64,000 bases of DNA from Brachyhypopomus gauderio. Taxonomy: Eukaryota; Chordata; Actinopteri; Gymnotiformes; Hypopomidae. The stretch is from positions 496,001 to 560,000 of the forward strand of contig NW_027506913.1 in the NCBI RefSeq assembly GCF_052324685.1. Reading direction: 5' to 3'. The translations under genes and the position numbers were made by a program. Shown piece after piece: positions 25,809 through 39,164 of this stretch (within the stretch, counting starts at the first letter, position 1; every line of letters starts with the position of its first letter). Under the pieces are notes generated by a model, which was not told the origin of the DNA, made no database searches, and saw only the letters and a program-made list of their open reading frames with translations.

Positions 25809-28800
25809 GCGGTTCTTGCCTAAAGCTCTCAAACTGAGGCAAACAAAATTGGCTCATCAGTTTCAGACTAGATGTGCAGGGCCTTTGTCGTTTGTAACAC
25901 TCTGATAGGCCCTGAATGGGAGGCGTTATGGCATTATTGCAGCGTACCAGCACTACAGAGACACTTCAGCTATGACTGAATAGTGGCTTAAATTCAATTA
26001 ATTAACTGCTTTGAATGAAATTCTATCAAACAAAACTCATTGCTTTTTAAACATGGAAAATGTTTTTGCCTCCTGAAAAATGCTGCTAGTTCTTTATAAC
26101 CTAAAAGAACTACATAGAAGGCAACATTTTAACCATTCAGTTAACTTGGAAAAAGCCCACAAAGTGTTACTCATCCTATTAACTTACCTCACGTCTGAAA
26201 CCACAATAGATCAAATCTATGTATGGCCCATGAAAGAACATATAAAAAGGTTTATGTGGAATAAAACGGGCTCGTTCCACCAAAGGCAACGGGTTGCCAT
26301 GACGACCTCCTCCAGACCGCTACAAACTCACCTTGTAGACGTCCAGCTCGCCACAGTGGCGGTCGAAGCGCGTGTACAGCTCGCTGAGCATGCTCACCAC
26401 CTGCATGGGCGTGCAGCGTGAGCAGATGGCCGTGAAGCCTACGATGTCCGAGAACAGCACAGTCACCCCGTCGAACTTCTTGGCCTGCACGGGCAGGCCC
26501 TGCCACAGGCGCTGGGCCACGTTGCCCGGGAAGATGGTGTAGAGCAGGTCGACCGTGCGGCGTTTCTCCTCCTCCAGTGCCCGGTGGGCCCGCTCCAGGG
26601 CTGCCTTGGCCTTCCCCAGCCGCCTCTTCAGGCCGTCCTGGGCGCGGGCCTGCTCGCCTACCAGCACCACGTCACGCAGCGCATTGTGTATGGGGATATC
26701 AGACAGGTAGAGGCCGCGGCCCGTCAGCTCCTCCAGTCGGTCCACACACGGCGAGCCGAGGAAGAGGATGGCGTTCATCTCGGACATGAAGACCATCTGG
26801 CCCTTCAGGTCCATGGGCTGCAGGAAGAAACGTGGACGTTTTTGCATGCACAAATGTGGACGCCACATGGAAATCCAGACCTCTTGATTGGCCGTTTGCT
26901 ACAAACGGCTCTACAACAGCTGACTGGCAGTGACTCTCATAGATCACGTCACAATCTGGACAACACTTGTTTTGACTTTGCCAGGGACTCAGTATTACTG
27001 CATGTGGAAGAACTTTTTAATGCCACTTTTCTTTTTAATCAAATATTAGTTTGATTTAAAGCAAACTTTGAATCACTGATACACATAACGCCACATTGTA
27101 AGCATTTTAATGGGCTTTTATTTCGTGGCTGGGCTCCACTTGTGCTAGCTCAAAGCACCAAGACCACTATGGATCCACTCCTTACGGATTAGCAATTTTA
27201 TACGGGGTCCACTGTGTAAACTCAGGTGACATTTAGCTAGTGTGCAGAAGACTAATGCACACTCCTGTTGAGTGCGTACTGGTTCAGCCTTAAAAGTCAG
27301 CAGTGCACTTTAGGGAGATTTTATCTTTCTTTTCTTTTTCCTCTCTTTCTATAAACCAAGAGGAATAACGAATTACCAGATGGCAAGGCTTGAACAATAT
27401 TACTGCGTGTTATCATGGACCATGCTAACGGGGGATGGGAGGTAGATGCACTTTTCACAGGCCTCCTGTCCCCAAAGTTAATACTTGCTTAAATACCCAC
27501 TTATGAGACCGCTTCCCGATTTAGTGAAAGTACGCAAGTACTTGTTAGGTTCACTAGGAAGGGGACGGGTCGTTTCACCCTTTCAGACAGCTTCCACCAT
27601 GATTGTCTCGCACATATTCACTTCTGGAATCTTTTATTGCAAAATCTAGTCAGTGCACAATTGTATGAAATAAATATAATTTTGTAGACATGTCAGATTA
27701 AATGTCTCATGGCTAGTTTACAAGGGTGTGAAGCATGATGTTGTCAGTTGTGTTAAACATGTTTTATTAAATGTTAACCCTGACATTAGCTTATTATAAA
27801 CAAGATACAGAAAGAATTTCAAGATCAAACTGTAGTGGTTTAAAATGATCTGTATGGTCAGCGTTAAACTATTTAGAAAATCTTTTGCCCTGGAATTTTT
27901 AAACAGAACTTTGGGATCCAAACATCTAAAACGTGAGATGTGTGCTTGGATTTATGCATGACGTGTGCAATTAGTGTGGCCTTTTGCACTACGCTTTTGC
28001 CCATTTGAGAGACAGGACACACTTAGACTTGTCTCAGTAGGGACATGGATGCTTAAATAGGTAGACACAACCAAGAGATGTTGGGATGGGCCGAAGACGC
28101 ACCAAAGGAGATCTCATAATTTAAAAGCTCATGGAACAGAAATCGAGAACTGGGCAAAGTCGAATCCAACCGTCATAAATACTGTAAAAAAAGAATATAG
28201 GCCATATTTTTTAGATCTATGTTCATTTAGATATGCTGTAATAAGCATCCCACGTGATTCTTTCACAGTAGCTATAAATAGGGTAAATCTCATTATCTGA
28301 AGCTGGGAGTAGTGAATGCTTCTACATAGCTTGACATTTGGCTCTTCATATGCATCTCATCTGTGTAGGACTGGTTTTACCTTTCCAGAACAGGAGGAGG
28401 TTACCCGTTTTTGTCGATGTGGGGCCTATGCTGCTTTATTATGTATACAATGAATTCTATTCATAACCACAAAAAAATAGGAAATTGTAGACTTGTTTCC
28501 AGCTCATCGGAGAAGGATGCTGGACAAAAAAAAAAACATCCCTAATTACTCTGCACTTATTAATCCTGACTCCTGGTGATTCGCTCAGAAGCTGCTTGTA
28601 CGTCTAAATCTGAACCATTGAGTTTTTTTCTGGTTCTTTGATCTGGGGGCAATTAAAAATATATATAACTCTGGGCATTGATATAATTTACATTTTCCTG
28701 TCATTTAACATACACCAGCTTTGCAGTCTATGGAGACTTTAAGAGTTATTTCTTCTCATAGTTGTGCGTATTAGCTAAGCAATGCAAGGGCAGGAAAAAA

Positions 28801-30704
28801 AAATCTGGGTAAGCTGTTTTTTAGACACAGCTGCCGATGCACTTTTAACACAGAGCTACTGAACGCACAGCTTGAAGCGTACCTCACATCTCATGATTAC
28901 CTTGCCTGAGCGAGTCGTCATGCCTGATCCTTGCTGCTTCACCCGGAGCACGAACTGGGTGTTGAGCATGGTCAGGATGCCCTGGAAGTCTGCGTGTATT
29001 TCGGGCGAGACGACAGCGAAGTGCTCCTCGAACGCGGGCCTCCTCTGCCCGTCCCTGCTACGACCCAGGCGCCTGCGCAGCCCATCACCCATCTGCAGGA
29101 GACCCATGTCCTGGTCCAGCAGGACGTGGAATGGGAAGGTGGTGTAGAGCAGGGACAGGGGCACGGCCCCAGAAGAGGGCGTCCTCATGGGGCTCGGCGT
29201 CAGGTTCCGGGCATCATGCACCGCCACCGAGTAGAGGAGGTGCGGCCGGCGGCTGGCCTGCAGCACATCTGCGTCTTTTCCGCCGGCGTCCATCCTGACC
29301 TCCACCCGCGTGTGGTAGAGGACGGCGGCCGCTGCCTGGATGATCCCAGGGAAGAAGAGCTCGGCGGTGGGGTGGGGGTTGAAGTAGTACACAGTGAGTA
29401 GTCCTGGGTCTTTGTCCAGGCACAGGACGGAGGCCTGGTCCACGTAGCGCCGAGCCTCGGGTGTGGGAGGCGTGCTCTGCTTCAAGAGGACGTTGAAGCT
29501 GTTGAGGAAGTCGTGCAGGGCTCCCCCTACCACACCCAGAATGTGACTGTACTCCTTGTAACAGGTCCGGAACACTTCCAAACCCAAGGAGATCTTCAGC
29601 TTGTCCATGTGAATGCCTTGTAAAGTCGTATAAGGTACACATTCAGAATTAAACTGACATGAAATTTAATATCCATACACAAAGTCTGAGGTAAATGTGC
29701 GTGATATACCTGTTTGCAATGAGTAGTTCTTCATGACATCTACTAAACGCTCGGGTGTTTCCAGTGGAAGACAAACATCTTCGTTGTGTTCCACGGGGCT
29801 GTGGATGCGATAGGGAACACGCACAGTGGATCAAAGGCGCGATATAACAAGGACTCATATGACAATATGAACTTTAAAAGGGCGAAAGCTTAGTGTGAGG
29901 AAAACGAACAGGCAATCACACAGGAGTGTGAATGAAATCCTAACAACTTAAGCAGTATTTGTAAAGATCACCGAAGCTTTAAACCGCACGAGAGTAGGTT
30001 TAAAAACAAGGTATCTAAACATTAATGTAATGCAAAAAATGTTAATTATTCAGACTGGTGTGTATATCAGAGACAGTGTTTAACGTAAAATAGTGTACAA
30101 TAGCATAAATGTTAGGTGTAGGTAAACACCCCAGCAACATCCCTGTAAGGGCAAAATGAGTAATGCGCGTTGTAATGTATGTAATCATATCTCAGACATC
30201 TTACCAGGGAAGGTCTGACGGCTGTTCCATGATTCTGATCATCGCACTTCGAAGATTTTCAAACTAAAAATGCAAACGTTGATTACTTTGGCATAATAAC
30301 AGCGTTTATGTCAGGCGACTGCAGTGCATCACTTTGTGGTTACTAAGTGAGGCTAAACAATACAGAGTTTGGAATAGGCTACAGAGTTGCTCTGACAAAT
30401 CTTAAATAAACGCGCTAATAATAGATAAATCGGACTCCTGAATAATGTGAGATGACATTACCTCTGGGCAAACCAATTTCCGGATGCTTTCCCCTAATGA
30501 ATGGAGATTAACTTTACCCCTGCTTGTTTTTCTTTTGGGCACAACGCATGTGATATTTCCGTGGACCTCTTTGGAAATTGGTAAGGCGTCCTTTGCACGG
30601 TGGTCCTCGGATTCTTCGAAATTCCCCGGTTCCTCATTTTTGACGACCATAGAAAAGGGACACTCTCCCGAAATTTTTAAATCCTTTAGTTTCGCACAAA
30701 ACAT
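23522..30704 (-). CDS. gucy1a1: Soluble guanylate cyclase subunit alpha-1 (8 coding exons, 684 aa)
   Basis: This is the partner of gucy1b1 in the NO-sensitive cyclase. Coding exons in order: 30704-30462, 30263-30205, 29798-29710, 29616-28901, 26817-26332, 25191-25048, 24122-23968, 23684-23522. All introns are GT-AG and the 2055 nt join in frame. Residues 1-81 are a divergent, Lys/Glu-rich tail. An H-NOX-like domain without the haem histidine lies mainly in the 716-nt exon, followed by PAS and a coiled coil rich in Lys/Arg/Glu. The cyclase domain carries the two metal-binding aspartates, about Asp493 ([12 protein letters not shown]) and Asp537 (ETIGDAYC). The alpha sequence [11 protein letters not shown] lacks the Asn and Arg that beta uses for catalysis, so heterodimerisation is needed. 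The end is FLEVSNQRT plus a short tail; human is 690 aa. An AATAAA overlaps the stop codon (23526-23521). Confidence 0.96.
25771..25806. repeat. Homopolymer (G)36 tract
   Basis: 36 consecutive G on the plus strand, in gucy1a1 intron 5, hence poly(C) in the pre-mRNA. The length is uncertain because such tracts are often misread. Confidence 0.9.
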
Positions 30705-31662
30705 TCTTCGTGTATGAATTCCCTGCAGCGTAGCGAAAACAAACGTCTACATCGTAAAAGTGTTGGTCCAACTACAATCATTCCTAAGTCCTTCCCGGTG
30801 TGAAGACATTCCAGCAAAATAATGCAAGGTGACAGACCGGACAATTAAATAATGCACCAGTAAACACCTGTCTTTCCCTTGGTGCAGCTATTTCAAACTT
30901 ATCAACACCTATGCGTAATACATACAATATTCATAGTAATTTATGGGGGGCAATAAGGGGAAAAGCCATTAAGTCTGACCAATCATGGTGGGCAGACAAC
31001 CTCTAACTAGCCAATAGGTGCCGGGATGGGCAGAGCTCGTTAAAAATGTATTAGTCTGTAAAGCCGTGTTTAACGGGCACGGAGTGATCCGTTAAAGGCA
31101 TGGATCTAGATTTGAGACCGTCGCCGTTACGCATGAAGTGGTTTGACTATAGCCACATATGTAATCTATGCAGTGCAATGCAAAGCGATTTCAGTCCCAT
31201 ATAAAGAGTATATTTGTTATGTATATTATACGAGCGTCCTGAAACACTTGCGATGCGCAGTCTGGGATAATCCATCAGAATGATTCGCCAAGGCTAGCGC
31301 TTTTACCACCTATCGCGCAATAAATGCGTAATGTTCATGAACATGGTACATTTAAATGGCAGGTTGGATTTACTCATTACCCATACACTGGGGAATGAAG
31401 TTTTATTTCGTTTGTAACCTTTAAACATTAAAACATTAACGCAACGCTCTGGTACCTGTACATACTCGGCATGAGAATGGGCGATGTATGCTAAAGAAGG
31501 TGGTTTAAAAGGCAGCATTTCCACTGACACTGTTGCCCTAATAACAGCTGGTATGGCGCTTAGCAGAGGTGTCAGCTAAATATCGTGTGGAAAGCTATCA
31601 CAAGGGAAATAAGTCGCCGCTGGTGCTTTAAGCTCATAACCGTCAGACAGTTTATTAATTAG

Positions 31663-31664
<2 letters not shown>

Positions 31665-31709
<45 letters not shown>
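31665..31709. repeat. (GT)n(GA)n microsatellite
   Basis: About 36 bp of GT followed by GA, roughly 960 bp upstream of the gucy1a1 start codon. Confidence 0.95.
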
Positions 31710-32098
31710 CGCTCCTTCGTTCCACTGACCTCTATTCCTTTTTTAAATTTATTTTGTTTCCATTGCAAATCGTTTTAAACTAAAATTTAATTCTAAATGT
31801 CATACATTATTTAATGAAATATAAAACAACAAAAAAATCAATTTTTCAAAAAATTATAGTTGTATTGCTCGGTGGCAATTGTGGGAATTAAAACAGCATC
31901 ATTTTTATTCGGATGAAAAGAGTGGGGCTTCCGTTAGATACTACAAGAGACTAGAGAAAAGTTAGTCTTTAATGATCGGCTAGCCGCTAGCAGATGAGAA
32001 AGTCATTTATTTTGTGTATGCATTCCCTTGCCAGTTGTCAGTCCAACAAAAGTTTTCAAATACTCTCATGGACGTAATTTTGTAATAAAAAGTGGTAT

Positions 32099-32180
32099 GG
32101 GGGGGGGGGGGGGACGGGGACATGGATCGTCGCTATTTAAATATTTGGTTTTAACCGTAAAAACTGGGGGGGGGGGGGGG
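32099..32180. repeat. Pair of G15 tracts
   Basis: G runs at 32099-32113 and 32166-32180 are followed by a third of seven G (32195-32201) next to gacatgtcccc. The layout suggests a diverged dispersed repeat, not named here. Confidence 0.6.
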
Positions 32181-32873
32181 ACTTTTGAAAAAGTGGGGGG
32201 GACATGTCCCCAAAGCTTTGTTCAACGCCTTATGATTTAGTCCAGTATTATTCAGACTGCACAATAAGTATAGTGGCACTGACAAGAGAGCCAAAAACAG
32301 TTGTTCTGTGTTTGGTTATGTCTGCATCAGTTCCAATTTCTCAAAGAAACAATGAAACTTGACACAAGCCTGTTGTATATAATGTATAGCATACCTTTTC
32401 CTGTCCAGCCAAACCACTGAAGGTGCTCTGGTGAGCTAATGATGCTGTATTTGCATACATAATGAGCATAACTACTGTCCTTTCTGTAGAGTTGTCAGAG
32501 GAACTGGGCTGTAAAAGGCTCAATGTTGACTGAATTTAATGTTTAAAAAAAACCCCAAAACTCAGAATTCACCAGAGTATTCTATGCACATGTTTACAGA
32601 TTACAGATTGCTGGTAATTGGTGTGTGTGTTATTATAGATTTCTGACATTAAGATGTAATTGCAAATTTTGTTTCCCCTAAGTCCTGGTCAGTCTAAAAT
32701 TTGTCATTTGTTCAGTTTCTCATGGCTTCGGTTTATTAGCTGAACCATTTAAAAATAGGATGTCAAGTAACCGTACTGGGGGAAAAAGAAGCTCATGTCT
32801 CTGCTGGTGAAGTACCATTAGCAGTCAACACAAAAATCACACAGACACACACAAATATGCTGGTGCTTGCGTG

Positions 32874-32876
<3 letters not shown>

Positions 32877-32919
<43 letters not shown>
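32877..32919. repeat. (CA)n microsatellite
   Basis: About 43 bp of alternating CA in the gucy1a1-map9 interval. Confidence 0.95.
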
Positions 32920-32922
<3 letters not shown>

Positions 32923-33289
32923 CCTAGATTCTTTCCAAGAAGGCTCTGTGTTAACTCATCTTTTGGCCTCTGTGCCCCCTTATGTCTTCGATGTCTTATG
33001 CCGTTCTTTGCCCATGTGGTCTAGAGCCGATGCTGTTCTCTGACCACTAACGAGCATCAGTGTCTCTCCATCTGTCTCTCGCACACACAGTCACACACCC
33101 ACATCAGCACTCACATACATATAAGCCACACACAGGGACAGAGGTGCTCATGAATGCACTCAGGACTCCATGTTCCATGCAATAGATACTGTTTCGTTAA
33201 CTTTCCGGCTTTTGAAATCCATGATACAGACATGAGGCTGTTTCTGTTTTTGCTTTCTTCACTGAATGTGGCCTTGATATCTAAGTGTT

Positions 33290-33334
33290 GGATGGATGGA
33301 TAGATGGATGGATGGATGGATGGATGGATGGATG
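33290..33334. repeat. (GGAT)n microsatellite
   Basis: About eleven tetranucleotide units with one interruption. Confidence 0.9.
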
Positions 33335-35015
33335 ATTTAATGGACAGATGGATGGCTTAGAGAATTACATTACAATGAGTTTGTATCATGTAGAAATGTG
33401 ATTTGCTACAGTCGACATGTCAGAGTCTTCCCTCTGGGAGCCAGTGCTGAGAAGGTGGGTTTCCCTCAGGACCTGAGGCAACTTCAAGCCCTGCTGGTGT
33501 ACATTTGACAGCTAAAAACAATATACAATATGCAGATGGTATCATAACACTCTGCATCTGTCTGCCTGTCATCAGTGCATCTGGTTATTCCATGAATCGA
33601 GGGCTACGGGGTTGTGGATTGCAGGGTTGAGGGTTACAAAGTAAGGCTTACAAGATATTGTAACGTCATGTGCCCTATATATGTCTCCTATTGTTGAATT
33701 CTGTCATTCAGGACACCTGTTTTCCAGCATGTTTGGTGACATCGATACACAAGCAGCACTTCAGGACAAGCTGCAGATGGGGCATTGATAGGCACATTTG
33801 GTTTGGGATTCACCAAATGTCAAAGGCTGGGAGCGTTATTTCTTATGTGCTACTGCCTGAAGCTTCAAAGCGTATTATTACATTCACAGCTCTAATAGTA
33901 AAGACTCATCAAAGTTGATTGAAGTAGCTTTGATGGTGACCATGAATTGACCCAATAAAGCAGACTCCTCTCTGCAGCAATGCAAATCAGAACAGATGCT
34001 GCACCATGTATTTGGTCCTTACAGGCCATGGCAAAATGGACAAGGTCCCGTCTCACACCGGAAAGCCGTTTAACCTGAATGCAAAGGGATCCCAGTGTCC
34101 ACAAGTAGGTACTCGTACAAAAGGCCCTATACTGTTCACCCCACTGGCCATTGAGCGTTCATCTTCCCATCTGTCCATTCATTTTCACCAGTTCATTACA
34201 ACACCAACACGCTATGTCGAATGCATCCACGATGCCCGATTACAGTTTCCCCACCGCCGATAAACCTCCGGTTATTTTCGTGTGCCCTTCGGTCGCCCCC
34301 GCTGCTGGATCCACGTACAACTTAAAAGGACTATGGGATTGATTTTTTTATTATTTATTTCCAGAGTTGATGGGGATCAAAGAGGCTGGCGCCGACCGTA
34401 AGCGCACAAGCACCGGGTCCGGAGTGTTCCGCATTGGCTGGGTGAGTCACTGCGCTGCATGGGGAGGAGTGGAGGATCAGTGTGGAGAGCACTGTCTGTG
34501 CCTCTCAGCAGGGGAACAGAAGTGAGCACAGAGACCGCCCTCCCATAATCGTGTTTCAGAGCGGAGCAAAGCCAGAACGACTTTACACTGGCTTGCGTAG
34601 ATTTTGGGTAGTTTAACCTCTAAACCTCCCACACTTATTTCTTAATTGTCATTCATATTCTTCACTGGGTATTCTTGCCCTCTTGCCTTTCATGTGTTCT
34701 ATGCATGATGCATCCTCTTCAAAATAGCCTTTATCCCTTCCCTCATGAATAACACACGCCACTGGCCCACCTCACCGTGTGTGCCCTCTGCATGTAGCAC
34801 CAGTGATCGCAGAGCTTGACTTCTGGCTGCACCTGAATGGAGTGGCAGACCCACGTCAACAACAGGGCCACAGAGCGGGCAGCTCCACTACTTAGCAACC
34901 GTCTCTGAGTCAGTAAAGTGCTAGTAGGCTACAGATGGGGACAAGATTTCCAGAACCAGCCGTGACCTGCTGCCAGTGCTTTAATCCCAGGAACCATGTT
35001 CTCCTTTGGCCCTAA

Positions 35016-35018
<3 letters not shown>

Positions 35019-35074
<56 letters not shown>

Positions 35075-35078
35075 TCTC
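35019..35078. repeat. (TC)n microsatellite
   Basis: About 52 bp of TC repeat with a short imperfect end. Confidence 0.95.
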
Positions 35079-38000
35079 CACCTGCATAGCTCCAAGCAGT
35101 GTTAGAGATTGGTGTAATTGCAGGTTCACCTCATTACATTCACCACACAACCCATTTGTCGGAGCTTTGGTGGGAGGTAAAGAAGGAACAGCCCGAGTGC
35201 AAGTTTGGGCATGGCGTAAGTTCACCTCATGCACTCGCCAATACTGCAAGAGAGCAAAAACACAGGACAATGGCGCTGAGCATTTTGCACATTCATTGCA
35301 ATTTTTTAAAAACCGTTTATTTTTATGCTGGCTGCTCATTCATTTCCAGTGTTGTTTTTGTGCACGAGCGCTCACTCCACAACCCCATACCCCCGCCCCG
35401 CCATGGACACGGATGATGCTGTCAAGCTTGGCGGTAATGTGGTGCTGATGTTGAGTGTGATGATGCTGACCTTGACCCCTGTAACACTGCAGGACCAGCA
35501 GAAACATGACACTGTGGCCACTGCTATCGGCTTGTGTTTTACTGGGAGACCCAACTGCAGAGGACCTGCACAATGCTGTGAGCTTAAATGCAGCGCTGAC
35601 AAGAAAGGTTTCACAGCATAATAACACTAATGCAATGCTGCTTTTGAGGAGCTATGCTGAAATATAGTAATAGCTTTCTTACGTATCAAAAACATATGAG
35701 GGGTTTTGAAACTCTAAGAACTTTTGCCAAAATTTCTATCATGCATCAATGTATTCATTTGTTATATTATTAATACTTGTTGTTACATTTTTAAACATGT
35801 CAGGAAAAGCTTTGGGTAGAGGAAATATAGGTATGTGCTCCTTTATGCCAAACTTGGGAAATATCAGAAAATTAATTGTGTGAAAACAGAAAAAAGAAAA
35901 CTGAGATTGATGAGACTTTTATGTGATTGTAATATAACATTGTGCATACATTCTTGTATTAATATGTCCTTGTCATAATTATATATTGTTACAATAACAT
36001 TTACAGCTTCACTTCAAAATATCTTGGCAGACCCATGATGGAAAACATATACTGTATAGTTATAAATATTTGCAAAACAGATGTTAAATAACTACCAGCA
36101 TAGTACAGTTTGTCAACCTAAATATCAATGCTGTTTGACAAAATACCTCCATGATTATGTAATGTTGTCATGCACTTATGAACACGGTGATGGTTCCATG
36201 CAGCGTTGGGTGAAAACACACCGGTGCACATGTGTGAGTGTGTGACTAGAATCTGTCATCTCTGAATGCCATAGCAACACACCATCCACAGGGACAAATG
36301 TTCAGCAGAGTCCAATTTCCTTTCTTCCCAACTCTGGAATGAGACAGCCATCCTCACATGGTCTCCTCAAACCCTTTTATGATTACTGCTACGAGGACAC
36401 CCGTGCTAAGTCCGGGGGTCCTCACGTCTTGCTTGATGCTGAGCGCAGTGTGGCGTACTTTAATGTCAGACGTTGCCCTTATCAAAATCCTAATAATAGA
36501 TTTCCAACCCCTATTATGGTCCCTGGTCATGCTCTGTTTCATCAGTAATCCAAAATGCAATTCCCTTATGTGGCGATATAGAAGGAACTTGAGTATCTGC
36601 TGTGTTACATTAATCTGTTGTTCAACTATGAATCATTGGCTGGGGTCATTAGCTGGGTTGAACCCAATCTTGCACTTACAGAATCTCCATTTCAGCTGCT
36701 TTTCAAAGACCCGAAACTCAAACCCTTTATTTACTAAACTATTGCCTGTTTTCATCCATAGGATGGTCTGAGTCAGAATAGCCACCTGTCCATGTTGGGT
36801 CCAGAGAGAAATCAGATTGCCACAACAAAAATGTGCTCCATCTTGGCATTCTTACTAACAGGTAAATGGCTTTGTGCATAGGTCGTCCAAAGCAGGGGCC
36901 GGGGTAGCATTGGACCCCCCTGAAATCTGACCAGATGACTGACATGTCATGGCACCACATGTCTTGTTGAAAAGAGCACGTTGCATATTGTAATCGGTAA
37001 TACCTGTTGACTGCTAGGTCCCTCCTGTGCAGTAGTATGAATGACATAAATGCAGGTAGTTATGAAAATATTATAACATTTACATATTTTGATTGCAATT
37101 GATTGTCTTTCTTCATTGTCGTAGGCTGTGGTCCCACTAAAATAGCTTTGGCCACCCCTAAGATAAAAGTTGCTTCGCCACTGGCTTCGTGAGAGAGTAC
37201 TTTGTGATTGTAAGACCTGGGGACCCTGATGTATAGCAGCACCTCCTTGAAACATAACAAACACGTTGAAGGTTTTAAAAATAGAGTGAAAGTCTGAGAG
37301 GGACTAGAGAAGGCTCTCTCCTCCCCACTACAGCAGGCCTTTAGGCCCTGCAGACTGCTCACTGCTGCATCTGAAGGATGAGCCAGAAAGTGGCTCCTTT
37401 AACTCTTAAATGTTTCATTACCTTCCAAACATCCATAAATGGGCAATTGCTGAATGTTCAAGGAATCCACAGTGTGATTATTAATCTAGCAGTATCGTGC
37501 AAAGTGAAAACATTTGACTGATTCTCCAGATTAATTCCTTTGCCATTGATTAAACAGAGAGAGAATTAGCATTCATATCAGTGGTCAGTGTTGAAGAACA
37601 CCAGCCTACATTCACTAAATTTGATTCTTGTGAGGCCAAAAGTACAAAGAACCACCTTCTTTGAAATCAGGGATGAGCAGATAATTGCCCAGATTGATAC
37701 CAAAATAGTCCCATATTTCTTTTTGATTTAATCAGACTTTAGCTATTTTTCAATGATATACTGAGTGTTGGCCAGCAGTTTGGGGTGGGGTAATTAGATA
37801 AACTGACTGATTACATTTCTACGGCCTAGCCCAGAGGCCGATGAGACACACATCAACAAGACTGCATGTAGGAGAGAGCATCACGCAGCGTTAACATACG
37901 TGACCCAGCCCCGCACCCTGATGTTAAACTTTTTTTTTTACACGTGACAAGCACCGGTGTGGTACTGGCCTCTGAAAGGGCAAACAAGGAGTTTCCCACG

Positions 38001-39112
38001 TTCTTTGACCCATAAGCAAGCCTCTTAAAGGCCAGTGCCACAGAGACGTGTTTACACGGATATGGCAGGCGGCACATGAGGAATTGCGCCTTGGACCAGA
38101 AACATGGGCAAACTGGTCTGAAAGAGAAGAGTTGGCACCTGCAAGTATGTGAACACAGCTGCACCAACCACTCTGAAGCGCAAACACTAGAAAGGTTTAT
38201 TGAGAAGTGCAGGAGGCACCATGAGGTCACGGGTCACCTTGCAGCGCAACAATGGGTCATTTTTTTGTAAAGTCACATTTGTACTGGCTTCACACAGAGA
38301 TAAATAATGTAGCATATAGGTAAAGAAATGGCTTTTTCTTCAATGTTAGCTTTTCTTCTGAAGTGTTTGCCACAAATCCCAGGCAACCCCCATGGCACTG
38401 ATGAATCATCCCCATCTCCTCCTCGTCCGACCCCACAAAGTCAGCAAGAAAGGCAGCCCGAGACACCAAAATACCTACACAGCCAGGCACATTGGTGATG
38501 AACTGTCTCTTTGTGGAAGGTGTGCACTAATCTGAAGGCTGCCTCACACTGCACTGCTATACATGTACACCTCTTAATTGACTCGCGGCACAGAAGCGGC
38601 AAGCAAACGAAGACGCCGGCTGCATGCGTGGTCGGCATATAGGCTACCTGTCAGTCTGCGACTGGAGCCTTTCAGTGGTAATAAGGGAGGCGATAGGTAT
38701 AGTTTTAAAGTGGCGGCTCATCTTGGCACTGTCATCTGCACAGCTTTAAATGGGATATTGGTATTAAAGCCAGTGTGTTCCCATCTGCTTCCGTTGGAGC
38801 TCTGCCTTAACCATATCTCCATTTCTGTTTCTTTCTCTCTCTCTTTCTCTGAATTCTCAAGTGTAAATAGCAGGATTAAAATTTTAGCTATGGTATTCAG
38901 AGAAAGTGGGAGTGGTTATTTCCTTTAAACTTTTGAGTCAAGGGGTTGATGTGAATATTTCCCATTTGTGTTACTTTATGAAGAATTATGCCACTTGGTT
39001 AAAAAAGTAATTACTTTGTAAGTAATCTGTACAAACACAGGTTTGATATAACCCAACCTGTTATTTACTGCTATCTGTTTTCGTTCTCTAATATTCTACT
39101 ATAGGATATTTT

Positions 39113-39164
39113 TGTATTTACATTTGTATTTATCAGAAACTCTTGTCCAGAGTGATTTACAAGT
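39113..39164 (-). repeat. LINE/SINE 3' tail fragment
   Basis: Read on the minus strand this carries a degenerate copy of the same tail seen at 2200-2262 (gtaaatcactctggacaaga then an aaatgta-type end). It is too short to classify further. Confidence 0.5.

Noticed and set aside
28931-29401. 156-codon plus-strand open frame over gucy1a1 exon 4
   Set aside because: Antisense shadow of a GC-rich coding exon.
34996-35448. 150-codon open frame beginning with a Ser-Leu repeat
   Set aside because: It starts in the (TC)n tract and the rest matches no family I know.
36339-36771. Overlapping open frames on both strands
   Set aside because: No recognisable motifs, no splice context, and typical length for chance frames.
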